In this document: positions 9,354 to 18,162 of the stretch, piece after piece | Layout: every line of letters starts with the position of its first letter | Position numbering within the stretch: the first letter of the stretch is position 1 | Source of the DNA: Phallusia fumigata | Lineage: Eukaryota > Chordata > Ascidiacea > Phlebobranchia > Ascidiidae | Length of the DNA stretch: 20,159 nucleotides | Direction: 5' to 3' | Assembly: GCA_008931825.1 (NCBI GenBank) | Contig: QXVZ01022925.1 | Coordinates: forward strand, 1-20,159 | Program-made: the position numbers and the translations under genes | The notes under the pieces: generated by a model | What the model saw: only the letters and a program-made list of their open reading frames with translations | The model's database searches: none | What the model was told of the DNA's origin: nothing

Positions 9354-12300
9354 TTAATTCGGTACCCGCACCTGCTGTTGCACCTCTTCCACATCGCTAC
9401 TCGTCATGGGTAGATCTTCGCCGTCAACCGATTTTGAACTGATCGGCTTCTTACACTTTGAGCACTTCGTGGCACGCTTGGCACACTCTGTAAAATTATT
9501 TTAAAACAACGATTTTACAAAAATTAAACACAAAACTGTAAACGCTGTAACTGTTGCTACACTGTCCGTTTTTTTACTGTATGTTGAGATGTAAAGTTTA
9601 ATTTAAACAATTTGTACATTTAAAAGCCAAGTGATAGCGCGATGCCTTGTGTACGCAAGGTTGGGGATTCTAATCCCATCTCGGTCGCTTGTGTTTCCCT
9701 GAGCAAGAAGCTTAAGCGGCATTGCTCCAACCCAGAGGAACCCGATGGGGTGACCCAAATTGAAGTCACCAACTTTCAAACATCGAAAAATTCAAATAAA
9801 AAATGATCCAACGGAACTGCAATGAAGCAGGTAGTTCGACGGCGTACTCATTTGAGTATAACGCATTCAGGCGCTGTTCCGCTCCCCGAGGATAAAAATG
9901 AAACAAACAAACAATTCAGGTAAGGTTGTTCATTTAATTCAGGTAAATTTGTTTGTTAATCTTATAAGTAAATTGGTAAAAAATAAGTTATGCGTTTACT
10001 TACCAACGCACAAGATCACGTGACCGCACGGTTCAAAGAGCACGACAGCCGGGGCGTCACATAATTGACACAAAGGTTTTGTGACTTCCATTTCGCTACA
10101 ACGAAGAAACATGCTTTTCAAAGGCCGCGAACTGATTCATGATAAACGTCAATAAATTTTGTGGCATAAGCTTGCAAAGGTTGCTTGTCAGTTATTGTGT
10201 CAGTTACAAGGTCCGGTAGTTGTGTAAGTTAGATTTTTTGTTTGATATATTAGCAGTAAAGCTAGTAACTGTAGCTATGAGACTTGAAACTAAAGAAAAT
10301 ACGCAAGCAGGCGTCACAACCAAATCAAAACACACAAAATGATTTCCAAACAAGAGTATTAATGCTTATTGTCAGGATGTAAAAAAACAATCAAGGTAAC
10401 TAAGGGTAACTACATGATTTAAAACCTAGAGCAAAACAATGTACTTCCATAACAAACTAACGATTTTCAAACACAACGTTTTACCTCTCAGATGATCCTG
10501 CACAATTTAGGAGACAGGCAACGTGAGTTTGCGATGGTAACTTTTGTACAATTGACGACACATTAGCACCCCTGGCGGCAAGAAAGCAGACGAGTACAAA
10601 GGACTTTGACACAGAGCTCCCAAATGGGAAATGTCGTGATATGCAGGATTTTACCTAAAAATAGATTCGTGCAGTTTATAGTTAAAAGTATAACTGTTTT
10701 TGAATCTAGAATCTAGAACAAAATCCTATAGCGTTGACAAAGACTTTAACGAAGATTGTCTGAGCTGATGTATAATTTATAACTGTATTAAAGCGATTTG
10801 TTGTGTAAACTTTAGGGCAGTAGTATTACCGTTTTTTCATCGTTAAACACGTTCAGACCAATATTACACTTTCGAAAATTACTGAAATCTCAACCTATAT
10901 TGGTAGTTTAGCCCTACTCAATATCAAACAATATTATTTCAGCAGACAAATTCAGATTATTATCCACCTGCAACTCTGTTAGTATTATTGGGTTTTCTGG
11001 TGGGAGCTTCTTTATGCCGTATAGGCTATTTGTAAATATATTCTGATTCTGTTGAACTTGTTTATAAACGATATAACACCACACTTACCGTATCCCAGCA
11101 AGCATCTTGTTCACACATTTCATCGCTAATAGTAAACGCAGTCATTTCGTCCGTCGTTTTAACACAGGACTCCAAAACTTCATTTAAAACGCTTTCGTCG
11201 ACACCAGGAGCAGTAAAGAGTTCGGTGATGACGTCAAAATGTAGGTTTTCGCAGGCAATGTGAAAAGCTGTCCTGGAATCGCCAGTGCGTAAAACTGTGT
11301 TGCATTGCTGTTAGATAAGAAAAAATGAAGATTTCACAAGTAAACCAACATGGTATTCTTTATTTTGGTACACTTAGGTCAAGTCAAATGTTTGTACATC
11401 ATAACTTGAGTCAAGTCAAGTTAGGTTGGGTAAAAACTGCGCAAAAATCCTAATAATAAAGTTTTATGAGGTTCAGTGCATGCAGGAAGTAGAGAAAAGT
11501 TACAAATATCAGTTGGTAAAAGTTTATTGACTTTTCTTCAGTTTTGTTGCACGTCAAAATATTCCAACATTCTAAAAGTGGAAAAGAACGTTCCGTTTAC
11601 AAAGAAAAGATGAGTGAAATTCATAAGTAAGGCGTTGTTTGCTTCACGAACCACAGGCTGCGCATACCTGACGTAGGCCAAGTTTCATTTTATTTTGGGC
11701 TAAAGGTAATCGACTACTGTTTGCACACAAACTTACACTTGACAGGAGAGCCTTCACTACACCCACGTGACCGTGCAACGCAGCCAAGTGTAACGGAGTC
11801 AAACCGTCACCTGACTGCTGGTTGACGATGTCGCTACGTTTTCGCAATATATCTTCCACAATTCTGAAACAAAAAAACATGCGAATAAATATGCAACCGA
11901 ATTTAAAGCGCGACATATTGGCAGCTTGATTGGCTTGTAGGAATATCATACCTGGTTCTGCCTTGCATAGCGGCATAGTGTAAAACATTGTATCCTTTGT
12001 TGTCTAGAATAGCAAAGCGGTCATCCCATAGGTCAAGAAGTGCAAGAGCGCTTTTGTCATCGACACTGTGACGCAAACAGTGATGTAAGAGGGTCTCGTC
12101 ATCAGAAAAATGCTGAAAAATGCAAAAAACATCGTAAAAAGAAAGTTAATAATAAATGCTGTGGTAACATTCAGCAGGCAATAGTGACTGTATTAACTTG
12201 GTACATCGCATGTACGGAGAATCGAAGTGGTTTAGAGCTATTATGGTGCCTGGCTATTTTAAACCATGTCTTTTGTGTTTACCCATTAAACCAGTTATTC

Positions 12301-13368
12301 CCAACCTTTTTTGTTTCGCGACACCGTTTTACTAAGACTTACAAATCGCGGACCCATAGAGGTATATGTGGCATAATTACATGGGATAACAGTGTATTTG
12401 CAAGTATTGTATACTGCCATACCTCGTAGTGCCTAATTTATTGGAAAAATAATTCTAGCAAACTGGTTGCAGCACCCCTGACTTGCAAACCGCGCCCCAG
12501 TGAAAACACTGCATTAAACCACGAAACTTTGGTTTGGTTCCCAAAGTGAACTAGTCTATGGTTTATATTGGTAAAAAAGATAATTGGAAACCCACCTAAG
12601 ATCTATATGTGCAAACTTTATCTTACCGTGGTGGAAACTCTATTAGTGACGGCACTGATGTCGTCGAACTCTCCGCGCCGGGAAGTCCCCTCCACGCACG
12701 TCATGACGTCATCAGTTTCAGGTATAGGTGCTTAAAGAAGAACGCAATCAATACCTTCATGAACATACTAGAAGAAAATTGAAACCAAATGCTGAACTTT
12801 TTGCCTGCCGCGCCTTTATGAATTAAAAAACCATCACCGGAATGTACTTTATATGCTTGCGCATATTTCACTAGAAGTTACGGTTTCAAGCACAAAAACA
12901 GACGTATGGGAGTATCGCTACGATTGCCGACAAGTAAACGGTAAAAACATACTTGGCGAAACGTCGGAAAGTTGAACGATCTTAGGACTCAGATGAGCAA
13001 AGACCTCGGTCGTTGGAGCGATGTCACGTGACGAACTTGGACCAACACGCTTCGCCAGATCCGAATGCTAAAAAAGTTCAATACAGGAAAATATCAGATA
13101 AGTGTGCAGCTTCTTAAGCCAGACCAATTTCTACGATGGATTGATATTAATTATGGGATGCATTTTGTTTACTTTTTTTCAAATTTACAGTTTAAACTAT
13201 TAAACTTAGTACACAATTCAAGCCAGTAGTGCGCAAAACATGTAAAACAGAAAACTCAAGTAGTGGCTTTTATCTTCTCATTGAAAACCTTCAATTTTTG
13301 CATTTTTTTCCTACGTACTGTGTTTGAGGGTGATGATGACGTTGATGACGTCGCAGCGCTTGAATTCT
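9354..13368 (-). CDS. Mind-bomb-like E3 ligase, ankyrin and RING part (9 exons)
   Basis: Exons in transcript order: 13368-13319, 13067-12953, 12730-12627, 12112-11952, 11863-11737, 11307-11089, 10654-10485, 10095-10004, 9487-9354 (stop TAA). All introns are GT-AG with matching phases, giving 390 residues. Residues 1-90 are a Ser/Thr-rich linker. From residue 91 come ankyrin-type repeats: DETLLHHCL, KGYNVLHYAAMQG (129-141), DGLTPLHLAALHGHVGVVKALL (163-184, conserved core TPLHLAA) and SRTAFHIACE, then a divergent ankyrin ending FLAARGANVSS. A C3HC4 RING finger closes the protein: C325, C328, C339, H341, C345, C348, C355, C358, plus a 32-residue tail. The ankyrin order, the tryptophan-containing spacer and the RING are those of mind bomb, the E3 ligase that ubiquitinates Notch ligands for endocytosis. 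Only one RING is present where vertebrate MIB1 has several. The first exon starts in phase 1, so more coding sequence lies upstream, probably the ZZ/HERC2 exons at 18163-19718. Confidence 0.9.
9630..9915 (+). mobile_element. tRNA-derived SINE in the last ligase intron
   Basis: A head with A-box-like tagcgcgatgcc and B-box-like ggggattctaatccc is followed by a core containing gagcaagaagcttaagcgg and cattgctcc, a motif widespread in tRNA-SINEs. The tail is ctccccgaggataaaaatg followed by (aaac)n. The element sits in the intron 9488-10003 in antisense orientation to the gene. Target-site duplication was not resolved. Confidence 0.65.
11371..11430. repeat. CAAGTCA-rich repeat, short copy
   Basis: Several overlapping copies of the words gtcaagtca and cttgagtcaag occur here, in the intron between ligase exons 11307-11089 and 11863-11737. 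The same words recur at 13541-13760. Confidence 0.5.
12289..12545. mobile_element. hAT-type repeat in a ligase intron
   Basis: Starts cagttattcccaacctttt followed by a gcgacacc motif, typical of the left end of non-autonomous hAT elements, and includes cgcggaccc further in. The right end is unclear; a ggtttggttccc motif near 12531 may belong to it. It lies in the intron 12113-12626. Confidence 0.4.
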
Positions 13369-14340
13369 CTGTAAAATAAATAAAATCCAAGTAAAATGGA
13401 CAGATACCTTGAAAATTCAGCTTATTTTAATGTTAAAATTAGTCGTTGTTTTTTCTTTACATTTTCCGTTTCTGATCGCAAGTGTGCGTGTGTGATGTCG
13501 TTNTCAAGTCACAAATCAGCGAGTCCCGGATGTCTGCGTCAGTGACTTGAGTCAGGTCAACTTTTTCACAACATAACTCCAGTAAAGTCGTTTTGTGACA
13601 AATTGCAATACACCATAGTTAACCTTTTTATAAAAAAGATAAAAAAACAGTTGAACTTACTGGTTTGATTTTATACAGTTCTCAGACTCAACCAAGTCAA
13701 GTCATAGTCTAGCAGTCACTTGAGTCAAGTCGAGACTTATTTTGACAATGACTCATTTCTCAAGATTTGCATTGCGCAAAGTGAGTTAAGTTATCGATGC
13801 AACCTTCCTACATCAGTTAGGCTTGGGGTTTTAAATTCTAGCAATAGGTTCTAGCGCTATAAACCACGGAACGTGTAATCAGATATCACCGAATAATTTC
13901 AGTTGGTTTAGTGTTACCAAAAGTGTTTCTTCAGTCACAAGGTAGCTGTTTGTAGAGCCGCCTGCTTCCAAAATCGACGGTTTAACTTTCATTCGAAGTT
14001 ACATTCTAAGTCGCTTTACTTTTTGCGCAGCTCGACAAATTCTTACAGTGAGGCCAGATGTAGAAATTCCGATTAGACTACCGACCTCAACTACAGTATA
14101 ATACTTATATTCAAAGTTGCATTGCAAGTCAATTAAATTTTGACATAGCTACAGACAGCCTCAACCGGACCATAATCATCGCATATACGTCCTTTTTAGT
14201 AACAAATTGGTTTCTCCCATGCCTGTAGTTTCGCTTTTTGCTGTAACAAGGCAAAACAACTCTGCGTTATTTACTTACGTACCAAAGCTTGCGCCACTAC
14301 ACTTTATCTATCCATATACAAATACGAATGAAAGACAGAA
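13369..14340. other. Noncoding stretch with CAAGTCA repeats and an ambiguous base
   Basis: 13541-13760 is rich in acttgagtcaagtc words on both strands, the same family as 11371-11430. A minus-strand frame across it (about 13620-13460) is open for roughly 55 codons but runs through the repeat and the N at 13503, and its candidate donor does not match the phase of the next exon. A possible donor acttac (14273-14278, minus strand gtaagt) follows a very short open stretch and could end a noncoding first exon. No convincing exon was found. Confidence 0.45.
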
Positions 14341-14400
14341 AATGGCGACACACCTTTCATGACCAATCACGCGTGACCGGAAAACGTACCACGTGACCGC
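14340..14400 (-). promoter_or_regulatory. Possible promoter-like cluster (CCAAT, E-box)
   Basis: A GC-richer island contains a ccaat box (14363-14367), an E-box CACGTG (14390-14395) and aaaatggcgac resembling a YY1 site near 14339-14349. It could be an internal promoter giving a shorter ligase transcript, with the gtaagt donor at 14278 ending an untranslated exon. The evidence is motifs only. Confidence 0.25.
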
Positions 14401-14693
14401 TTCGCCGCAGGAAACCAGGCGGTCGTTTTGTTAGGCTGTGAACTTCGTCTTAATAGTTACAGCAGGGTGAATCGGAAAATATACCGATGTAGGTGCAGGA
14501 AAAATTTTAGTGAGTGATTTTTTGCAAGTTTAACCACTGACATACACACAGAAACAAGGACATTTTCCTTCTTTGTTAAATGCAGTCAGTCAGAAAAGGC
14601 AAACTTAATCCAACAACGAACTATTTAAACGGCCCACGAGTTTTCATCAAGCCAGAACACATTCTGTCAACAGTTCATCGATCGTTTTGTCAC

Positions 14694-14779
14694 CGTGACT
14701 TCGCAACAGTTTGCGCCTTGGTGAGATAGAGATCATAGGTTCGTTGTCGAATTCAAGGCTTGCGATGGGGGGGAGGGCG
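14694..14779 (-). CDS. Candidate upstream exon of the ligase linker
   Basis: Acceptor gcgcag at 14782-14780 and donor gtgaca after 14694 delimit an 86-nt exon ending in phase 1, as required by the exon at 13368-13319 (G joined to AG gives Glu). It reads ALPPIASLEFDNEP then MISISPRRKLLRSH, compatible with the Ser-rich linker that follows. The same frame continues past the donor to a TGA at 14647-14649. The internal Met could be a start codon. No domain is recognisable and the donor is not ideal, so this stays tentative. Confidence 0.33.
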
Positions 14780-15084
14780 CTGCGCTAATTTGCTACGTCA
14801 CTTATGCAAAGATAAAAACTGTTCACAACTGATAGTGGTGGACTTTTTGTCCTCAATGCATTAGAGTTGTTAACAGTTCTGATAGCAAATGCGGTAACGC
14901 AATAGATCAAGGAGCTGCCTAACATTGCTTAACAGGGACCCTTTCACATTTTACAGTAACTGCTGGCCTGAGAAAAGTTTAACATAGAGTTTAGCGTTTT
15001 TGCCCTAAGCTAAAAGAAAACAACTAAAAACAACATTTCAAACAAAACAATGCCGCTTTTGTTTGCCGCTCAATAAAAATACCG

Positions 15085-15130
15085 AGACGGGATTAGAACC
15101 CACAACCTCGCGAGCGCGGGAAGGTTGTAC
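15085..15130 (-). mobile_element. tRNA-like B-box fragment (SINE remnant)
   Basis: Minus strand GTGGGTTCTAATCCCGTC resembles a tRNA T-arm/B box followed by tctcggt, the same words as in the SINE at 9630-9915. No full cloverleaf or clear tail is visible. Confidence 0.4.
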
Positions 15131-15275
15131 TGACTTCTCAGGGGCAACGTCAGAAAATAGGCCCCAGAATGAAGATTAAGTTGAAAAGTTTAAAGCGGGA
15201 TTGAATTTGTGGGAAAACACGTAAACTGGGTTTCGGTCCGCATAAAGGTTTAAAAAACCTACAAATGCAGTTTAA

Positions 15276-15300
15276 TGACGTCATCATCAACATGACGTCA
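15276..15300. promoter_or_regulatory. Twin CRE-like palindromes TGACGTCA
   Basis: Perfect TGACGTCA octamers at 15276-15283 and 15293-15300 are 17 bp apart centre to centre, so they face different sides of the helix. They match the CREB/ATF consensus. They also lie in a minus-strand open frame (about 15260-15375) with an acceptor-like ggttag and a donor gtaggt, so they may simply be codons, since GACGTC is frequent in coding exons of this window. Confidence 0.35.
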
Positions 15301-15524
15301 CAATCACACCCGAGACAAACGAGAAGATGACCGTCATGGGAACTGCTACCAGAAACTTTTTGTCTAAAGCGGGTTTGCTAACCAGTTCTTAACCTGACGC
15401 GTCGTGGTGATGAAAATCGTCAAAATTACGTAACAAAGTTTGTTACGAGATGGCTCAAACCACATGCAGCACACAATGTGTGGACTTCACCAAGTTCGGC
15501 TTGTTTACACCCCTTCGCAAACAC

Positions 15525-15698
15525 TCAAAACGATTTGGAAAACATGTTTGGATCGTGAAAGTTGTGGCGTCTGTGCGCTGGCCTCAATAGGTACCCACAG
15601 TCACATTGGTTTGCAATAAAGGTTGGGTTACGAGTAGAGACCACCCATTGCAGACAGTAATAAAAATCTCTGGTGCGGTCTGAAGCCCCGGAGACCTC
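15525..15698 (-). other. Unexplained GC-richer open frame, 57 codons
   Basis: After the acceptor-like gttgttag (15706-15699) the minus strand is open for 57 codons to TGA at 15527-15525, with several Cys and aromatic residues (DFYYCLQW, QCDCGYLLRP). A second frame is open for about 43 codons over the same bases, which points to a GC-rich repeat rather than an exon. I recognise no domain. The neighbouring segment (15465-15735) has the same composition. Confidence 0.2.
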
Positions 15699-15840
15699 CT
15701 AACAACTGTTGCGGGTGATATTGTGTGCTCACAACATCGAACCGTCAGTCAATGTAATCGAAGGAAATTACGTATTTAATTTGACACAAACTTTTGAGTG
15801 CTTTCCAACGAAGATTAATATAGTGATTACAATGAGCAAC

Positions 15841-15949
15841 ATCTGACCTTCTAACAGACAACATAACCATCGACGGTCACTGTTTTTTTTCAAGTAAAAA
15901 ATTTCGCCTAATCACGGCATCGCCAGTTCCTTATCCAAATAGAAAATTA
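15841..15949. repeat. Dispersed repeat, copy 2
   Basis: Partner of the repeat at 8861-9030. The first 35 bp agree at 31 positions, and the block caaatagaaaatta ends both copies. It is shorter than copy 1 by an internal deletion of about 60 bp. Confidence 0.65.
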
Positions 15950-15986
15950 GCTTCATTTAATAGAAAACGTATGCAAGCCCTGTGTA

Positions 15987-15999
15987 TGACGTCACGTGA
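15987..15999. promoter_or_regulatory. Overlapping CRE and E-box, TGACGTCACGTGA
   Basis: A perfect CRE-like TGACGTCA (15987-15994) overlaps a perfect TCACGTGA E-box palindrome (15992-15999). The composite sits about 200 bp upstream of the small + strand ORF at 16202. This is a motif observation; binding is not shown. Confidence 0.4.
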
Positions 16000-16201
16000 T
16001 AAAAAACATAAAAATTTCAGAAAATTTTTATCTGCATCTTCCTAAGCCATTTGCACAAGGTATTTTACGTCGAAATTTTACTTTATTTTACGAAATTTTT
16101 CACTTAATTTTTCAAGTTATTTTCACTTCAATTGATCTCCTTGGTGTAAGAGTTGTTCGGACTCCTAAAGGTTATCACAAAACAAATCTTGCGACCACGG
16201 G

Positions 16202-16405
16202 ATGGACACGCCCGCGTTTACAGTGTTCAATGAAGCCCTGTCTAATTTATCAGATAATCTTCTACATCGCATGATTGTAATCTGTGCATCACACGCAACG
16301 CCATTGCAATTCAAAAACTTGTGGAAAGATTGCAGCTTTTGCAACAAGACAAAATTCGCCGCATTTCTAAGAAGCACGTTTGAGAAAATTAGATCGCCTT
16401 GCTGA
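16202..16405 (+). CDS. Small hypothetical ORF, 67 aa
   Basis: I do not recognise this protein. ATG at 16202, stop TGA at 16403-16405. The frame uses balanced codons and reads like a compact helical protein (FNEALSNLSDNLLHRM, then FKNLWKDCSFC and FAAFLRSTFEKI) with three cysteines in its second half. No signal peptide or membrane segment is seen. Flanking sites fit a compact gene: a CRE/E-box composite about 200 bp upstream and CRE plus E2F-like motifs just downstream (16425-16455). It may also be one exon, a remnant of a retrocopy, or chance; overlapping frames on both strands are open too. Confidence 0.3.
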   Translation: MDTPAFTVFNEALSNLSDNLLHRMIVICASHATPLQFKNLWKDCSFCNKTKFAAFLRSTFEKIRSPC

Positions 16406-16424
16406 TAACCGCTCTACGTCGATA

Positions 16425-16455
16425 TGACGTCACCATGTGTCAAATTTTGGCGGGA
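16425..16455. promoter_or_regulatory. CRE-like site and E2F-like site
   Basis: TGACGTCA at 16425-16432 is followed 12 bp later by TTTTGGCGGGA (16445-16455), which fits the E2F consensus TTTSGCGS. The pair lies in otherwise noncoding sequence and could belong to a minus- or plus-strand start site. Confidence 0.35.
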
Positions 16456-17156
16456 TAAAAGTTTAATAAGGGGTTAAAATGGAACCAGGTGCAGCTGGGC
16501 TCAATTTAAGTGAATTGATTCCGGAAACAAACTTTTAAGGTTTGAAGGCTTAACCTTTCTATTGGCGGCTTTGTAGTTTCATCTTTCGTTTCATATGTGC
16601 TTATTACCGCAAAACAATAATTATGAAGGACTGTAAGTACGGCGATTTTATGTTGAAACGTCAAAAGCAGTGGGCATGTTAGGTTTGGGGGATTTTTTAT
16701 TGGTTTTGGTTACACAATGAAGCGGTATTTTTCCGCTGTACATGCGCGCACAAAATGTAACAAAAGGTTTTTCTCCAACTTCAGAACGGTTACGGCAAAT
16801 TAAAACGTTTTTTACGCACCAACTAATTAAAAACGTTGCCCAAACGTAACTTTAACGCCAATTTAGAAAACCATTAGGTTAGCAAAACAACAGCTATATT
16901 GAAAAAACAGCATGTCAAACTGACCAATAATCAACGATAATCAGCCATATCCTAACGACAAATACCCCATAAGACCTTTTAAGGTTGTGTGTTTTGAATA
17001 CAATTCAGAAACCACAGGAAAACACGTATTCAAAATAATAAGAATTTGGATAGTTTGTGGCGACACATGCTATTTGGTATTTAGCAAAATGTTTTAGAAG
17101 CGTTTTTTTGCACCAGAGTTGGCAAATAACCGACTCCTACAAGCTGTTTAACTTAC
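16456..17156. other. AT-rich noncoding stretch
   Basis: No exon, domain or clear repeat is visible on either strand. A minus-strand gtaagt-like donor (16636-16631, plus strand tacttaca context reversed) could not be paired with an open exon. This is probably intron of the minus-strand ligase gene if the two domain blocks are one gene. Confidence 0.4.
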
Positions 17157-17210
17157 ATTACCAACAACAGCTTCAAAAAGCGAAACCATATCAACTGTAC
17201 ATAGCAAAGC
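17157..17210 (-). CDS. Candidate 18-codon exon of the ligase
   Basis: Acceptor gtctag (ending 17211) and a strong donor gtaagt (17156-17151) flank 54 nt that are open in phase 0: ALLCTVDMVSLFEAVVGN. The end resembles the start of an ankyrin block (LFEAVxxGD), which would suit its place between the MIB/HERC2 domain and the ankyrin-RING exons. No adjoining exon with matching sequence was found, so it is weak. Confidence 0.25.
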
Positions 17211-17759
17211 CTAGACCACAAACCGTTTTAATGTAACCGCTGCCCCGCCTGTTAAAAGTTTCCAGACATATAACCCTGAAACGCCCTCCAACTGACCTTT
17301 GACCTACACTTGTTGCACACCCCAACTTGAAATCACTTCAAACAGCGCTTGACATCGAAATCTTATGGTTGAAAGAGCCTCTGTGGGCACCGTTTTTTTG
17401 CTGCTAACCGCAAGGCAAAAAACGTGGGGATAATGTGTTTTGGCCAAAAAAGTAAAATTTAAACAGAAGAGGAATACATGATGCTGCGGCCATTAGTGGA
17501 AATGTTTTTAACAACAGTTTGGTCCATTTGGTTACAACTTAAGCTTTTAGTTGGAGAAATACACAGTGGATGAGTACTTTAAAACGCGTCAGTGAATGTA
17601 TTATAGTTTCCTGCGGTTGGCATTTGGCAAAGTCGATTGTGTCGAGGGAATATCGGAACGAAACTGATTCGCATTGACTTTTAATTTATTCGCTACTTCA
17701 CGTGAATTCTATAAAAACGCCACGTCAATCTAACTCTTATTGAAGTCAATACACTAGGG

Positions 17760-17980
17760 CAGTAGTTCCCAACCTATTTTAGACGCATTCCCCCCTTTGC
17801 CTATTTTAGAACTTTACATTCCTCCCCTACTAGACAAGAAGTGATAAAAAGTAAAACTAAAAGGTTTGGAACCACTGGTCTGTCTAAATCTAAATACTAC
17901 ACTTATTATGAATAACTTTACTATGAAGTGGAAATTCCTTCCCTTAACTCATCAAATGCCTCCCTGGTTGGGAACCACTG
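17760..17980. mobile_element. hAT-type MITE, 221 bp
   Basis: Terminal inverted repeats CAGTAGTTCCCAACC (17760-17774) and GGTTGGGAACCACTG (17966-17980) match at 14 of 15 positions. A third inverted terminus, ggtttggaaccactg (17863-17877), lies inside, suggesting either a nested element or a 118-bp unit plus a second insertion. No 8-bp target duplication was found. No coding potential. Confidence 0.6.
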
Positions 17981-18162
17981 CAGGTAAAGAATTTATAGAC
18001 AGTTTAAGCTGTTTTTATCGTTGAAATAAAGCCTATGAGGTCAACAGCAATGGTCCGGTATGTGGTAATAGTAAACTTGAACAAGCAACAAATTTTTTTC
18101 GGGGTCTTGTCCTCGCTAGACTTGCCTAGAATTTGTAGCAATATAGGACGAGTTTTACTTAC

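Noticed and set aside
10485-10654. Apparent one-base frameshift in the last ankyrin segment of the ligase (GKILHIT in one frame, LAARGANVS in another)
   Set aside because: The upstream exon ends in phase 0, and the frame starting VKSC from the acceptor at 10654 stays open through LAARGANVS to the donor, matching the next exon. The GKILHIT reading is in the wrong phase and ends in a stop.
12040-12429. 129-codon + strand ORF
   Set aside because: It overlaps antisense the ankyrin exon 12112-11952 and a hAT-type repeat; no domain and no splice or start support.
13460-13630. Minus-strand open frame reading through DLTQVTDADIRDSL
   Set aside because: It is composed of the CAAGTCA dispersed repeat, crosses the N at 13503, and joining its donor to the next exon creates a stop.
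18000-18125. Minus-strand segment with TTYRTIAVDL resembling the end of a MIB/HERC2 domain
   Set aside because: The acceptor phase would fit, but the invariant Trp and Gly residues are missing, no donor follows and the frame stops soon after. Possibly a decayed exon, but not supportable.
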